From Deuterostichococcus epilithicus (Eukaryota > Chlorophyta > Trebouxiophyceae > Prasiolales > Stichococcaceae): 64,000 bases of DNA. The translations under genes and the position numbers were made by a program. Location of the stretch: assembly GCA_033439295.1 (NCBI GenBank), contig JAVTLE010000023.1, positions 62,001 to 126,000 of the forward strand. The letters are read 5' to 3'. Positions 1 through 11,322 of this stretch are shown here, piece after piece. Below the pieces are notes generated by a model, which saw only the letters and a list, made by a program, of their open reading frames with translations, did no database searches and was not told the origin of the DNA. Numbering within the stretch: the stretch's first letter is position 1; every line of letters begins with the position of its first letter.

Positions 1-1020
1 CTGGCAGAGTTACATGGGCTGGAATGCACGAGCGCCCTTCAGAACCCCTCAAGCGTGCGGCCATGTGTGCAGAGTTGGCGCCACAGCAAACAGCCTGACA
101 CAATTCCATTCAAAATGTGCCCATCGGTCCACAAACAGTATATTTCAGCACCAGCGCATCTGCTCAGCTGCAGCGTAGGTTGCAAGTCTACCGCTGCGCG
201 GAGGCAGATCGGGGGCACAAAACATGCTGCCCATGAACTTACCACGTTTGGGCGCCGTCAGGCTGGTCGCTGCCATTGCGGCGGCCCCATCGCCTGCGGC
301 AGCACTGCCGCCGCCGCCGGCCGCGCCGCCATTGCCTGCATCTTTGCTGAGGTCTGTGAGCGGCTGCAGCACTAAGAATGCAAGCATGCAGCGAGCCAGC
401 TGACGCAGATGTCGCTGCAGCCTGCTGCAGGCCGAGCACTCTGCTGGTGCCGACAGCTGTCACTACGCCTATGCCGGTGCAGTGCACAGCTGTATTCGTT
501 GACGGTGCTGACTGCGGCCACCAATAGTAGAACGTGCACCAATGCATTTGCGTCATATGCTCTCGCTGACGGATCATACGAGAGGCTGCCGAAGCCTGCA
601 ACAGCTCCGCGACTGGGCGGACCGCCGAGGACATGGCAGCATTGTTGCCTGCTGCCAGGCGGGTGCGGCTCATGTCGCAAGCGGAGCTGCCTCATCGCTG
701 AGATGCGCGCAGTTGCAGCCACCATTGCGAGACCTCACTCCGGGCAGGAGGCCGAGTGTTGCGCATGCTGCCTGCTGCTGATACGCCCACATGCTGTGCT
801 GGAGCCGCATTTGACATTGGCATTCTCCTCAGGAAAACCATGAGCGGTGAGGAAAGCACCGAACTCCCCACCAATGCAGATGGAAGCACCCGCAGTGTAG
901 TCCGCGCAGCAGCGCCAGCGTTGGGGTCAGCACCGCGCTGATGCCAGCTCAAGGATGGAAGCAATACCAGACAAACCCAGTCCCAGACCCTAAATGCTAA
1001 AGCAACATTAGCCCGCCAAC

Positions 1021-4000
1021 CTGGTAGCTCGACCGCCGCCGCGCCGCTGCCGTGGACACGGCTGCGCTTGCTGGGGCCGGCGCTGCCGCCTGCGGCCCGC
1101 CTGCCGGTGCCGGGGCGGGCGGCCGCCTGCTGCTCCGCCGCAAACAGGTACACGTCCTGTTCACAAGAGGAGGAAGACGATTAAATGGTGTCTTAGTCAA
1201 TTGAATTTTGCCTTTTTGCGGCACAGCTGCAGGCGGCCGTCCACCCACCAGAGCGCGTCATTCGATCGAACGACCACCAGCTGCGACAGTCACGAGCACT
1301 GGAAGCTGGGAGTCTGATCGTGGACTGCACGCTTGTCATGCGTTAAGAGGTGGGTGGCACCAGTCGAGTGGTCCGAATGCTGCAGAGTAGCAGCAAGCGG
1401 CGGCAGTTGCGTCAATCAGAGACATTTCCACAGTCAGCAACGGCACTCAGCAGTATGGTCACACTGATACAAAGGTTGTGCCCCTTCGTGAGGTGCAGTC
1501 ATGGCGGGTCGCAGTGGCCTCGGCCCAGTCAAATTATGTGTGCAGCTGTGCTGCTCGCAGCAGCCCTGCAGTGGCAAGCAGCGCCGCTTGCTGCAGCAGC
1601 TGAGTACACGCTCAGGACTGGAGTTGCAGATGGAGATGCTCCATAAAAGTGGCGCAGCACGAGCATGGTCATGTTATTATGTTCTAGCATGCTTGCGGTC
1701 GTGGCCTCGAACATGATGGCATGACCGTGCTGCTCCTCTTTGATGGACACATATCTGCTGCGGGGTTCCCGTGTGTGTGGAGCAGGACTGTCACGCGGTG
1801 CAGCCTGTCTGCTGAGTGCTTGCAGCGGCTTCCGCCCTCGAACGAGCTTTCACCTAGCCTGCGCCAGGCTCCAAAATCCAGGCTCAATGCTGGATGTGGG
1901 ACATGCTACCTCGTGTGGTGGGCAAGGTAGTCTGTTGAACTACGTTCCTATGTACTTCTGAAAGTAACACTTACTCGCCGCTTGATATCCACCTTTGTCC
2001 ACTATCTGTTGAGCTAACTACACCGCTCACCTCGTCGTTGTAGGTGGCCGCGATCTCGCCGTCGCCGCTGAACATGGCGCACGTGACGTGCACCGGGCCT
2101 GCCGCCGAGCGGCCACCGCCGCGCCGCAGGTGCGCCGGCGCCAACTTCCGCACCTGGGCAGCAGTAAGCAGTGCAGTGCGTAATTTGGCTTGGGGTTTTA
2201 CGGTTTAGAGCCAGCTATCGGGCGGATGCCGCCGCCCCGCAGGTGCGCGGCGCCAGCTTCTGTACCTCGGCAGCAGCAGGAAGCAGCAGCAGTGCGCAAA
2301 TTCAGGGCCTCAAGGCGAGATGAGCTGACTCGTTGCCAAGCGGCCGCCGCCGCGCCGCAGGTGCGCCGGCGCCAACTTCCGCACCTGGGCAGCAGTAAGC
2401 AGTGCAGTGCGTAAGTTGACTTGGGGTTTTACGGTTTAGGGCCAGCTAACGGGCGGATGCCGCCGCCCCGCAGGTGCGCCGGCGCCAGCTTCTGCACCTC
2501 GGCAGCAGCAGGAAGCAGCAGCAGTGCGCAATATTCAGGGCCTCAAGGCGAGATGAGCTGACTCGTTGCCGAGCGCCCGCCGCCGCAGATGCGCCAGCGC
2601 CAGCTTTCGCACCTGAGCAGCAGGAAGCACAGCGGTCAGCCGCTAGCGTGTCGAAAGGTGGCTATGATGTCAAAGTTTGCGCCCGTTCTCGACTGCACAG
2701 CATTGCCGTCAAGCCGCCGCCGCTGCACCGCGCCGCAGGGCGGTCATAAGGCCTGCTTTTCTGGTGATAGGGGGTCTCACCGGCTGCGCAATGGAAGCTG
2801 AGGAGCTGCCGTTGCCGCCGCCATCGCCGCCACCGCCGCTGCCGCCGTTTGCCCTCCGCTGATCGTACACCCGCACCGTCTCATCGGAGCCGCCAACGAC
2901 AAACTGCCACGGGCGCGCGGCGTTGCAGTGGATGGAGTTGAGCTCGATGGCGCCGCTGAACTGCGCGCAGGCAGGGTCAGAGGTGTCGACATATTTCCAT
3001 GAACGCCACGGCGCCGAGGTCAGCTCGATGGTCTGCTGCACAGACCGCGGGGAGGGGACGACCAGCAGCATCGCCAGAAGTTGAGACGATGTGCAGCAAC
3101 CCCACACATGCGCTTGAAGCTGCATCAACAACGTCGCATTCCATGCACAGGCACGAACAACCCAGCGCAGAGGCCCTCGAGGCAGGGGTTCCATGCAGGG
3201 CGCTGTGCATTGCAAAACGTTGGAAGGGTGAGCATCGCTGCTCACCCGGCCGGTGCTGGCGCGGCACACCAGCAGGCGGCGCCCTGGGCCCGGCGGCGTC
3301 CGCAGATCGAAGTGCCGCACCTGCGGCGCAGCGGAGGATGTGTCATAATTCATTGCTTTTTCAAGATGTTCGCCTTTGAATGAGCAAGAAGTATCATCGT
3401 CGCTAAGCTGGTCCGACTTGGGAGGCGTTCTTCCATGAGGCGGCTCTGCAGGAGTGCGGGCTGCAGCCACGGAGACGGTCTAGGTTTGGGAGAGCCTGAG
3501 AGGTCTCTCCACGGTCGACAGCCCCCTATGCAAGGCTGGTGATGCATCTGTCTTGTGCCCGTCACCGCAGCAGGGTTGAGCCAGACGCCAGCTGGTGCCT
3601 TGCAGCTAGCAAGGGCATCTGCTCTGCTAGCCTGCAGCGCTTGCGGGACCTCAGCGACAGGTCATCACCCAGCCAGTGATCCATATCCAGGCAGCAGGAT
3701 GCGGCAGGAACAAGGATGCTTACACGCCATGACTCTGCAACTGCGTGATTCAGGCATCCATCAGCTGCGGCACCTGGACACCTGAAGTCGTGCCATGCTC
3801 CCAGAATGGCATCTAGGATTTCTACGTGCAGTCTGGGTAGACTACAGGGGTGTTACAACCGCCAGCTGCATGGGCACTTGCATGAGAATTAAAACGACGC
3901 ACCTCGCCGCAGGAAGCAGATGGGGTCGTCCAACTCCAGCGCCCGCGCCTGACATGTTTTGGGAAGTTTCAGGAAGACAGCACTTGACTAAACATAGGGT

Positions 4001-6082
4001 TCATCGCACCGCGCCGTCCTCCCCGCAGGACAGGAAACAGGTGGGCGCATCTGGCTCCAGCGCCAGCTTGTGCGCCCGCCCGGCATGCGTCACCAGCTTG
4101 GCAGTCTCCACGCGGCCCGCCTCCGACACATGCCCCACGCGCACCTGTGAAGGGTGACCAAGGTTTGCTGACCTCAGATCCGAGAACATCGGCACAGCGT
4201 CACCGGCTTGGCGGTCTCCATGCGGCCTCCGACACATGGCCCATGGTGCACCTGCACATGCATGCATATGACCGGGTTGGGTTTCCAGGTTTCCGGGTTT
4301 CCAGGTCGGGTTTCGCTCCCTCTGCAAATGGCGGACAAGCTTCGCCATACGGACCGTCTCCCCACAGCCCGCTCCGACTCGGAGCTGACGCGCACCTGTG
4401 AAATGGCAGGTGCGGGATCGTTCGTGGTTTGCAAATTGAAAGTGACGACACAGCGTCACAAGTCGGGCAGTCAGCACGCTCCCATCTACTGACACATGCC
4501 CCATGCGCAGCTGCGATGCCACGACAAGTTTGTAGAGGGTGGTTTCATTCACGGTTCTACAACCTGACGACAAAATGTGAAGTATGAAACCCAGGACCAG
4601 CCTGGTCCAGGAAGCCAAGCTTCGACAAGGGATTTAACAGCAGCAAGAAGCCCCTGAAGCGGGAGCCTGGGACCTTCGAAGAGCAGCAGCCAAAGTGGAC
4701 TTTGGGTGGACCGTAACGTGACTACACGTATGGCATCAGCTACACGATGCTGTAAGAAGCCCTCGTGTTTGCGATGTCATAACATGACAGTCATGCCACC
4801 GTGACTGGGCCGCGGGTCGCGCTCTACAGGAAACCATCAAGTAGTGCATACCGGTTGCACTCCAGGAGTGTGACCGGCCCCAAAGAGCAGGGGCAGTTCA
4901 ATAGCCCTGATGTTGCAATTCCGTACAGTCTGTCTGCGACGACAAGGCAGAGGTACCTTTTTATATGAAGGAAATTTTACCTGACCGTCCGCGGCGCAGG
5001 TCACAATGGTGGCATCATTGGAGTACGGCAGCGCCCGCGCCTGCGGATGCAAATTGTGGAGAAGAAATTTCTTCTTGCCCGCACGCAGACAAGGCAAGGC
5101 ATACCAGCATACCCTTGCCTCCGCACCCTTGCTGCATTTTAAAACGTATTTGTGCTTCGCTGAGCTGGCTTTCAATTCCGTGAATCATTGGAAAGTCCTA
5201 CAGCTACATGCTCAAGTGCAGGGTTGACCACCCACCTGGAACACATTGTTGCGGTGCCCGCTGTTGTACTTGAGCCGCTGCTGCCCTGCGGCAAGCATGA
5301 AGGCTTGAAATATCGATGTTTGGGCATCGGCCCTTGAGGGGGGCTGCCAGATGCGACACAGTGTCACTGCCGCCTTTGAGGGCGGCGGGTGGGGAGCAAC
5401 ATTCATGACGCCACCTTTGCAGCCCAGCACCCGGTGGTTTAATGGATCTGGCAGGCCTTCGATCCCCCGATCCCAGCACGCTTGCGTGTGAGGATTCAGC
5501 ATCTCGTTTGTATATTATACACCTCACCCGATTGCCAGTCCCAGAGGATGACCGCATGGTCGTCCGAGCCAGACAGCAGGTGAGCTCCTGACGGCGTGAA
5601 GCTCTGCGTGCACAGGTTGTCGTGTTGCCTCAATCATTCCCTACATGCTCCTTCTGCTACTGCAACATCTGCATCGACTGCGAACCAGCTGCTGCTTGGA
5701 GATGCGCTGACCGCTCAGCTCAACTGGGAGATGTCGGCAGTGGTGCGCGAGAGACGGTCGTAAGAAGCCTATCCTGGCGCAGAACACTGATAGAGAGGCA
5801 GCATAGGCTGTTTCTAGCGGTACAACACCAGGCACGGCTTCCGGAATTGTCCCGGAAGCTGAGATTTTGGTGGCGAAGGTGACGCTAAAACTGCAAGCAT
5901 TTTGAGCACTTCAACAACATCACCAGACAACAACCCACCGCGGTATTGACACAGCCGTCGTGTCCGTCCAGTAGGCGCTGTCGCTCGAGGCGCTGCACCA
6001 GATCGCTCTCGGCGGAAATTCTGCGTTGCAGTTGCCGTGAGCTCACGCCACCGGTTTCACGCTGCTGTAGCACCCGGAACAT
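1021..6082 (-). CDS. DCAF8: DCAF8/WDR42A-type WD40 protein, 3' part missing
   Basis: WD40-repeat substrate receptor of the CUL4-DDB1 ubiquitin ligase family (family knowledge). Nine exons join in phase: 6082-5939, 5603-5528, 5285-5236, 5040-4981, 4144-4010, 3320-3270, 2960-2781, 2153-2031 and 1156-1021, giving about 318 residues. The N-terminal segment has the plant-like arrangement RETGG...LVQRL...GHDGCVNT. Clear blades follow: SGSDDHAVILWDW, GHRNNVFQ, CAADGQVRVG, HKLALEPDAPTCFLSCGEDG, VGGSDETVRVYDQR and FSGDGEIAATYNDE then DVYLF. A Gly/Ser-rich stretch follows the YDQR blade. The last exon ends at a GT donor inside an Ala/Arg-rich linker. The expected later blades (GHRN...VSGSDCG) are not in positions 1-1020, so they presumably lie beyond the left edge. 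The ATG at 6082 fits, but an extra upstream exon is possible because an AG acceptor lies a few codons inside. Several introns hold decayed exon copies, listed separately. Confidence 0.88.
2111..2640 (-). repeat. Five-unit array of partial DCAF8 exon copies
   Basis: The 5' end of the exon at 2153-2031, with its acceptor, is repeated upstream in the same intron. Matching points fall at 2140, 2252, 2371, 2484 and 2599, so unit spacing is 112-119 bp. Units 1/3 and 2/4 match best, showing a later 231-232-bp duplication of a two-unit block. The block also carries a shared telomere-like stretch (ttttacggtttag) at about 2195 and 2426. Only the unit at 2110-2160 continues into the intact exon. Confidence 0.85.
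3907..3960 (-). repeat. Decayed copy of the 3' end of DCAF8 exon 5
   Basis: The stretch from the ccgcaggaagcag at about 3909 to the gcctgacatg near 3956 resembles 4020-4087, which spans the exon 5 end and donor. The copy lies in the next intron, so both ends of this exon have echoes. Confidence 0.55.
4180..4520 (-). repeat. Three decayed copies of the 5' end of DCAF8 exon 5
   Basis: Copies of the exon start at 4144 (acceptor plus codons for VRVGHVSEAGRVETAKLVT) lie upstream in the intron at about 4185-4252, 4343-4402 and 4450-4520. They read as degraded versions such as AMCRRPHGDRQAG and RVGHVSVDGSVLTARLVT in shifting frames. Similarity falls with distance from the true exon. Confidence 0.75.
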
Positions 6083-7215
6083 GACGACCGTCTCAAGGCA
6101 TCGTCGAGATCGATGGGTGGTCTGCAGACAGCTCAGGAATTGCGCATGCACCCCAGCACGTGCACGAAGGCAACTTGATAAAAATAGAGATGGTCAGGCC
6201 GCGCTGCTCTGTCAATCAACTTTAAGAATGTCCGTCGAAGTGAACGCTGATGGCGCTAATGGCAGCTCGCGTCTGTTTGGAGGGCGCTGGCGAAGGGAAG
6301 GCATGTACCCAGGGTAGGGTGGTTTGAAAGGCAATATGGCCGCCGATCATTGCATCGGGGGCCGGTCGTACCAACTGGGACAGCTTGTGTACAGTTCGTC
6401 GCTTGTTTACCACTGGAGCATGAGTACGACAGTGCCTCGACAAGCATAGTTGAGTGCGCATAGTCGGGGTGATCTTTGTCACAAGGTCCCCATGCCGCAC
6501 ACCAACAGTGGGCATCAATGCGGACGTCGTACCTACCTACTTGCACCCCTCATGCGCAACAAGCACAGTCCCGTGCTCCCTCTTACAGTCCGTACAAACT
6601 CAAGTCCGCACATCCTATCACAGCCCTGATCAGCTGCTCACTGCGTTCATCCTCTTGATCATCACTCCCGCGCCGCCCCAAACCAGGGGTTGCATATCGC
6701 ATGCTGCTGCGGCCGCACTGCGCCGCCACACTCGCGCTGCTGCCAGCCGCTGCAGCTGCTGCAAAGTCGACCGCTGCGACCCACCCGCCGCTGCAGGGCA
6801 GCCTCTGCCGGTGCGTCTCCAGCGCCGCCGGCTTCCTCTCCTTACGGGGGAGCTGAGTCAGGAGTCTGGAAAGCCCACCCTCCACCAAACCGTCCAGCTT
6901 CTCAGTCTCTCTAGTTTCATTCGTAGAAAGCGCGGCCGCCCTCCTTCGCCTCGGCTAGCGGCGTGATGTCCACGGCTTCCCATTCCGTGCTGTCTGCAGC
7001 ACAGCAGCAGCTTCTGTTGTTGCTCAAGCTTGGCCAGCAGGACGCAGTTCGGGCAGCCGGGCCGCGGCTGCCACGCCTGCAGGCTGCACACCACGGGCTG
7101 ATCCCTCTTTCTGCAGCTCAGGGCGGGACCTCTGCAGCCAGCTGCTCTGCGTCGCGTGTCGGCAAGCAACATACTGGCTGGCTCGCAGACGGCTGACCGC
7201 GCACAAGTCAGTGCA
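6083..7215. other. No supported gene between DCAF8 and the elongin-B-like gene
   Basis: Only short open frames of biased composition are present. None shows a recognisable domain or a coherent exon chain. The left part is presumably the DCAF8 promoter and 5' UTR. Part of the right end could hold a further 3' exon of the elongin-B-like gene. Confidence 0.5.
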
Positions 7216-7978
7216 TCACCCAGCACGGTCCTCAAAAGTGAGTTCCAAAACCACACCTGGGATCTGGTACGTCAGCGCGAGCACGCTGTCGTTTTCCACC
7301 TTCAGCTCTGCGAGGGTTTTCGAGTCGTCGAGCAGCTCCGCTTCCCGGAACAGCCGCTGCGCCTCTGGCGCCTGTTGGACAGGAATCGCAACGATTGACA
7401 TGGATACATGTGTGAGATAAGGATGTGTGCACTTGTCTGCCAAATACTTTAGGTCGTACAGCAAGTAAGCCTCTCAGACCAACCGCTGCGCCTCCCACCC
7501 CTTGCCGGCAACTTCAGCCCAAATGCCCAAGGAGCACTGCAGGCAGCATGCCTTTTGATGCCCCCGCGAGGCTGCACGTCCAAGCGGTCGACAGCCAGGC
7601 TGTGCCACTGCCACTTCAGCGGCACCCCGCATCAGTGCCGGTTATGCAGGGCGCAGCCGCATGATGCAACGGCGCCGCGCTCCGAGCGGCTGTCACGACT
7701 GAACCTAAACCCTGTGTCCTGCGCCGTCATTGTGCCTGCTGCTGCGCGGCGCCCGTGCGCCTGTCCGGTGTAACCACCTTGCCGGTTGCGGGTGATGGCC
7801 GCAGTTCGAGCGGCAGGGGTGAGGATTGAGGGAGCGGTGGAAAGAGGGTGCTCGCCTGTGACAGCAGGTCCTGCAGCTTGTGCTTGACCTCCAGGATGGT
7901 TTCCGTCGGCTCCGCGGTCACGAAAACCGTCGTCTTCTTGCGCTTGATGCGCAGCGCCAGCCACTGCGCACGGGCCAT
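7216..7978 (-). CDS. Elongin-B-like ubiquitin-fold protein
   Basis: Small ubiquitin-like protein of the elongin-B type; the animal protein is the adaptor of elongin BC-cullin ligases (family knowledge), while the plant homologue's role is less clear. Exon 1 is 7978-7856 (41 codons, MARAQWLALRIKRKKTTVFV...). Exon 2 is 7371-7216. They join in phase 0 to give ...HKLQDLLSQ/APEAQRLF...LLDDSKTLAELKVENDSVLAL, matching the family's KTT, EQRL, LLDD-KTL and VENDAV-type signatures. The donor is GC (cag/gcgagc), not GT. The model gives 92 residues against about 115-120 in the family. The C-terminus is therefore probably incomplete: a GT lies right after TYQIP, and a further exon may exist below 7216. Confidence 0.72.
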
Positions 7979-8750
7979 GCGGACGGCTGGGTGAGTGCGG
8001 CTCGGGCGCCCTCAGGGATTTGTGCAGGTCAAAACGCGTTTTTCTCAGGCGCGCCAGGCATGTGGGTGACGCATGACGCCTCAAGTGCGAATGGACTGGA
8101 GCACCCGAACAGCGTTGCGGGTGCGGCGGCCCCTATGCCAATGCTATTGGCAAGCATGGCCTGCGCGTGGCAGCTGCAGCCAAAACGACCCCTGCGCGGT
8201 TTTGAAGCCTACCGTGGCTCCACTCGCCATGGGGGCGGGGCCACTCCCACAGCCCCTGCCAGGGGAAGCTCAGCCAAGCCGAGGTTGACCACGCCGCACA
8301 GTGGTACGACTGACTCTCAGCTGCTCAGGGAACGAGAGCTCGACGCACACCCTGAATGGGGTCTGGTGTCGATATGCTGCCTGCTGATCGTTCAAAGGGC
8401 AGTTGCAACGAATGCCGGGCCTGCTGCACCTGCGCTGAAGAACGTCGACTAACCAGAAATTTACAGACTGCGACACTAAGGGTGCAGCTGTGCCGCGGAA
8501 GGAGTTGCAACGGACTGTGCAAGTTTGTGACTTAGCGTCTTGTTCCAGCAATGTCCACGAGGGTGCGCCTCTGAACCGGTGCGACGTTTCAGACAAGGGC
8601 CAATCGGTCATCAGCTCATCACCCCCAAGGCCCCCAAAACCCTGACAGGGCGGCGAATCACGTAACCGGTGCTCGCACAAAGTCCAGGCGGCGTCTCGAG
8701 GGCGCCCTCTTTGGTGCCACACGCGCAGTGAGCACTTGGGCGGCGCCACC
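7979..8750. promoter_or_regulatory. Shared upstream region of divergent elongin-B-like and RPL37 genes
   Basis: These 772 bases separate two divergent start codons (7978 minus, 8751 plus) and so should hold both promoters and 5' UTRs. No TATA box or other recognised element could be assigned by eye. Confidence 0.4.
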
Positions 8751-10451
8751 ATGGGAAAGGCCGGCAAGGGTACCGGATCCTTCGGTGCGTGGCTCTGCCC
8801 CTGACGGCGTTTCTCTGGGGCTACAGGTTGGTGTGGGATGGTCAGGCACCTGGCGCCTGGGCAAGGCTGGCACGGCCCACGCTGAGAGGATGTGCTCAGT
8901 CAGACGCCTGAAGTACTTTGCAGCAGCTGCCGGTGTGGGAGCCAGCCCTGCGGGCCCAGCGTGACAGTCTCAGCAGCTCAGCAAACATTCAAGCGTGCTG
9001 CCCAAGCGGCGCTGCCAGCCAGCAGGGGCAAGAGCCTGCGTACAGTCTAAGCAGCGGCCAGATCGGTTGTCAGGGCCACGCGCTGGCTGTGATGCACATA
9101 CGGCACTGCAGTGCTCGACTGGGCACAATTGATGTTTGCTGGGAAGGGCAGACAAGGTTCACAGGCGATGGTCTGCAGTTGCAATGGCTATCCTACTCCA
9201 AGCACAAATGTGGCTGAAGCTGGGACAAGCAATCGCCGAGGCTTACAGCCGCAACTTTGGCAGCAACAGCTTGTACATGCGCGCGCTAACTTTTGTGCGC
9301 GGGTTCGGCCCTTCAAGGCTCTACACGCTGCAGGCTGTCGCATAAGTGGGAGGTCTTATGAGTCTGCCAGGATGTGTTCGTGGGCATCCTCTGTGGCGGC
9401 GCGGCCGGGCCGCATGCCCTTGCCGATTCAGGCTGGCGGCGGCAAGGTCTGGCAGGCCGGCGGAAGCAGCGCTGCGCGCCCCTCAGCATGCCCAAGCAGC
9501 GTCCCGTGGCTTCGGCAGGCTTCCGGGTCGCTCGCCGCCGAGCCCGACCTCGGCGGTGTCAGGTTTTAGTCAGATCTGTCAGCTCCTGGCTGAGTCCGGT
9601 CCTGCGTGTGCGCGCAGGTAAGAGGCGCAACAAGACGCACACGCTGTGCCGGCGGTGCGGGCGCCGGTCGTACCACATCCAGAAGTCCACCTGCTCGTCG
9701 TGCGGCTACCCGGCGGCGCGCATCAGGAAATGTGAGTTTTCCTTTTGTGCACTTGCCCGGCCACAAGCCGGGTTGCAGACGCAAGCTTGCGCGTGTGGCG
9801 CTGCCCTGGAAGCCTCAACCCTGAAGCAGTCGCCGGCAGCCGTCGCGTAGCTGGACTGCAGGCGTGCGCTGGCGCGCGTGTCTCCTTTCCATGGCAGCAG
9901 CGTTTGCAGTTGCGGTCCTACCCCGGCGCAACGTCGGCAGGCGGCACTCGTGCCGCCCCCAGCACCCAAACAAGGGCCCCGGCAGCGGGAGCGAGGGCGG
10001 CTTCGAGTCAAAGCAGCCCCACCGCGATTGAAATTGCAGTGGCAGGCGTCTGATGCACCCTCTTTTCTCCTTGTGCATGCAGACAACTGGTCCGTCAAGG
10101 CCATCCGCCGCAAGACCACCGGCTCTGGCCGCATGCGCCACATGAAGACGATCCAGCGCCGCTTCAACAACGGCTTCCGCGAGGGTGCGTCTTTCCTTGC
10201 AGAGTCGTCTTGCAGAACGTCTGCTGTGTTTGAATGACAGATGCCCAAGTTTTGCTGTGCCTTCTGGAACCGAGAGAAGAGTTCCAGACTTCCGAGACAC
10301 AGGGTGGCTGCTCGTGCTTTGCTGGCAGGCGGGAACGCAGTTCTGCTTCGGCTCCTGTGCACACTGCCACAGCAACTCGCATATGAAACATCGGACGATC
10401 ACTTCGAATCCCTGCACAGGCGTCACCGCCCCCGCCAGGCACCAGGCCTGA
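8751..10451 (+). CDS. RPL37: 60S ribosomal protein L37 (eL37)
   Basis: Zinc-binding protein of the large cytosolic ribosomal subunit. Exons: 8751-8784, 9618-9731, 10083-10184 and 10420-10451, all joining in phase. The first exon encodes [12 protein letters not shown]. The second encodes the zinc finger: C22-x2-C25-x11-C37-x2-C40. The third encodes the basic [18 protein letters not shown] core through NNGFREG. The last exon is the least certain: it adds [10 protein letters not shown] and a TGA, giving 92 residues, which fits the family's 90-97. The start context gccaccATGG is strong. A TGTAA hexamer-like element, the usual chlorophyte poly(A) signal, lies at 10690-10694. Intron 1 is unusually long (833 nt) for such a gene. 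Confidence 0.93.
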
Positions 10452-11322
10452 GCGTATTCCACGGCGGCGGAGCCCTCGAGGCACAGCGCCATGAGGCAGC
10501 GGCATCAGAGCCGCACGGATGTGCATGGGAGCTGGAGGCGAATGGTCAGGAGGCGGTCGCGGCGTCAGACCCGCCCTTCTGATGGGCGTGCCTGGCAGCC
10601 GGCTGCTGCTGCTGATGCTGCATCCTGCCACGGTTTGAACGCACCGCACTGGTGCTTGGAAATGCTTATGTGGGGTCCTTTGCAAGAGGTGTAACAAGGC
10701 CTTTCTGAAACAGCATCCAGACAAAATCAAAGCGCAGCGCTACTTACCAATTACCTACCTGCTACCTAGTCCAAACCACCGACACTTGACAGGTAACAAC
10801 GTGCATCCAACAGGCACTGTCGTTGCTGCTTGCAGATCCTGGGTATCTGTAGACCCATGACCACCTACGTGCATCAGACCATCCTGCAGACGCTCAGAGG
10901 CGGCCTGCACCTTCTAGCCTGCGCATCGACCTGTCAGACATACATTTAATAATATTTATCCGTAATCGTCGAGCGACACATCGTCATAATCAGTCCCCTT
11001 CGCAATCTCTGATGGTACAGTTCCGCACCCGCCGCTGCACAGGCGCCGCCGCCTCTCGCCATTGCCGCTGCAGCGCCTTGAGCTTGGCTCCCTGCAGCGG
11101 TTGGCAGAAACCGTGCAGGCTCAGAGCAGCGGCAGAGCCAAGCTTGGAGGCTTGACTGACGTCCCTGCCATCATGGGGGAGGACACGGTGCCAAGTCCGC
11201 CTGCCATGAAGACACCCAAATATCTCTTCACTATAGGCCATTCCAGCAAAACCGCGATCAAGCTATATGAAATCATTCTGCCAACAAGGCGCCAGCAGAG
11301 ATGGGGAGACGGCCCCACTGTT
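10452..11322. other. Convergent 3' region between RPL37 and the coiled-coil gene
   Basis: No supported gene. It contains the candidate RPL37 polyadenylation signal at 10690-10694 and an AT-richer patch near 10940-10965 (aatttaat-type sequence) that could be the downstream flank of both convergent genes. Confidence 0.4.

Noticed and set aside
2111-2640. CRISPR-like array
   Set aside because: Repeats of about 115 bp derived from an exon, without short palindromic repeats, unique spacers or cas genes.
4001-4618. 205-codon minus-strand open frame as one exon
   Set aside because: Only its last 45 codons (4144-4010) are DCAF8 exon. The rest reads through an acceptor into decayed copies of the same exon.
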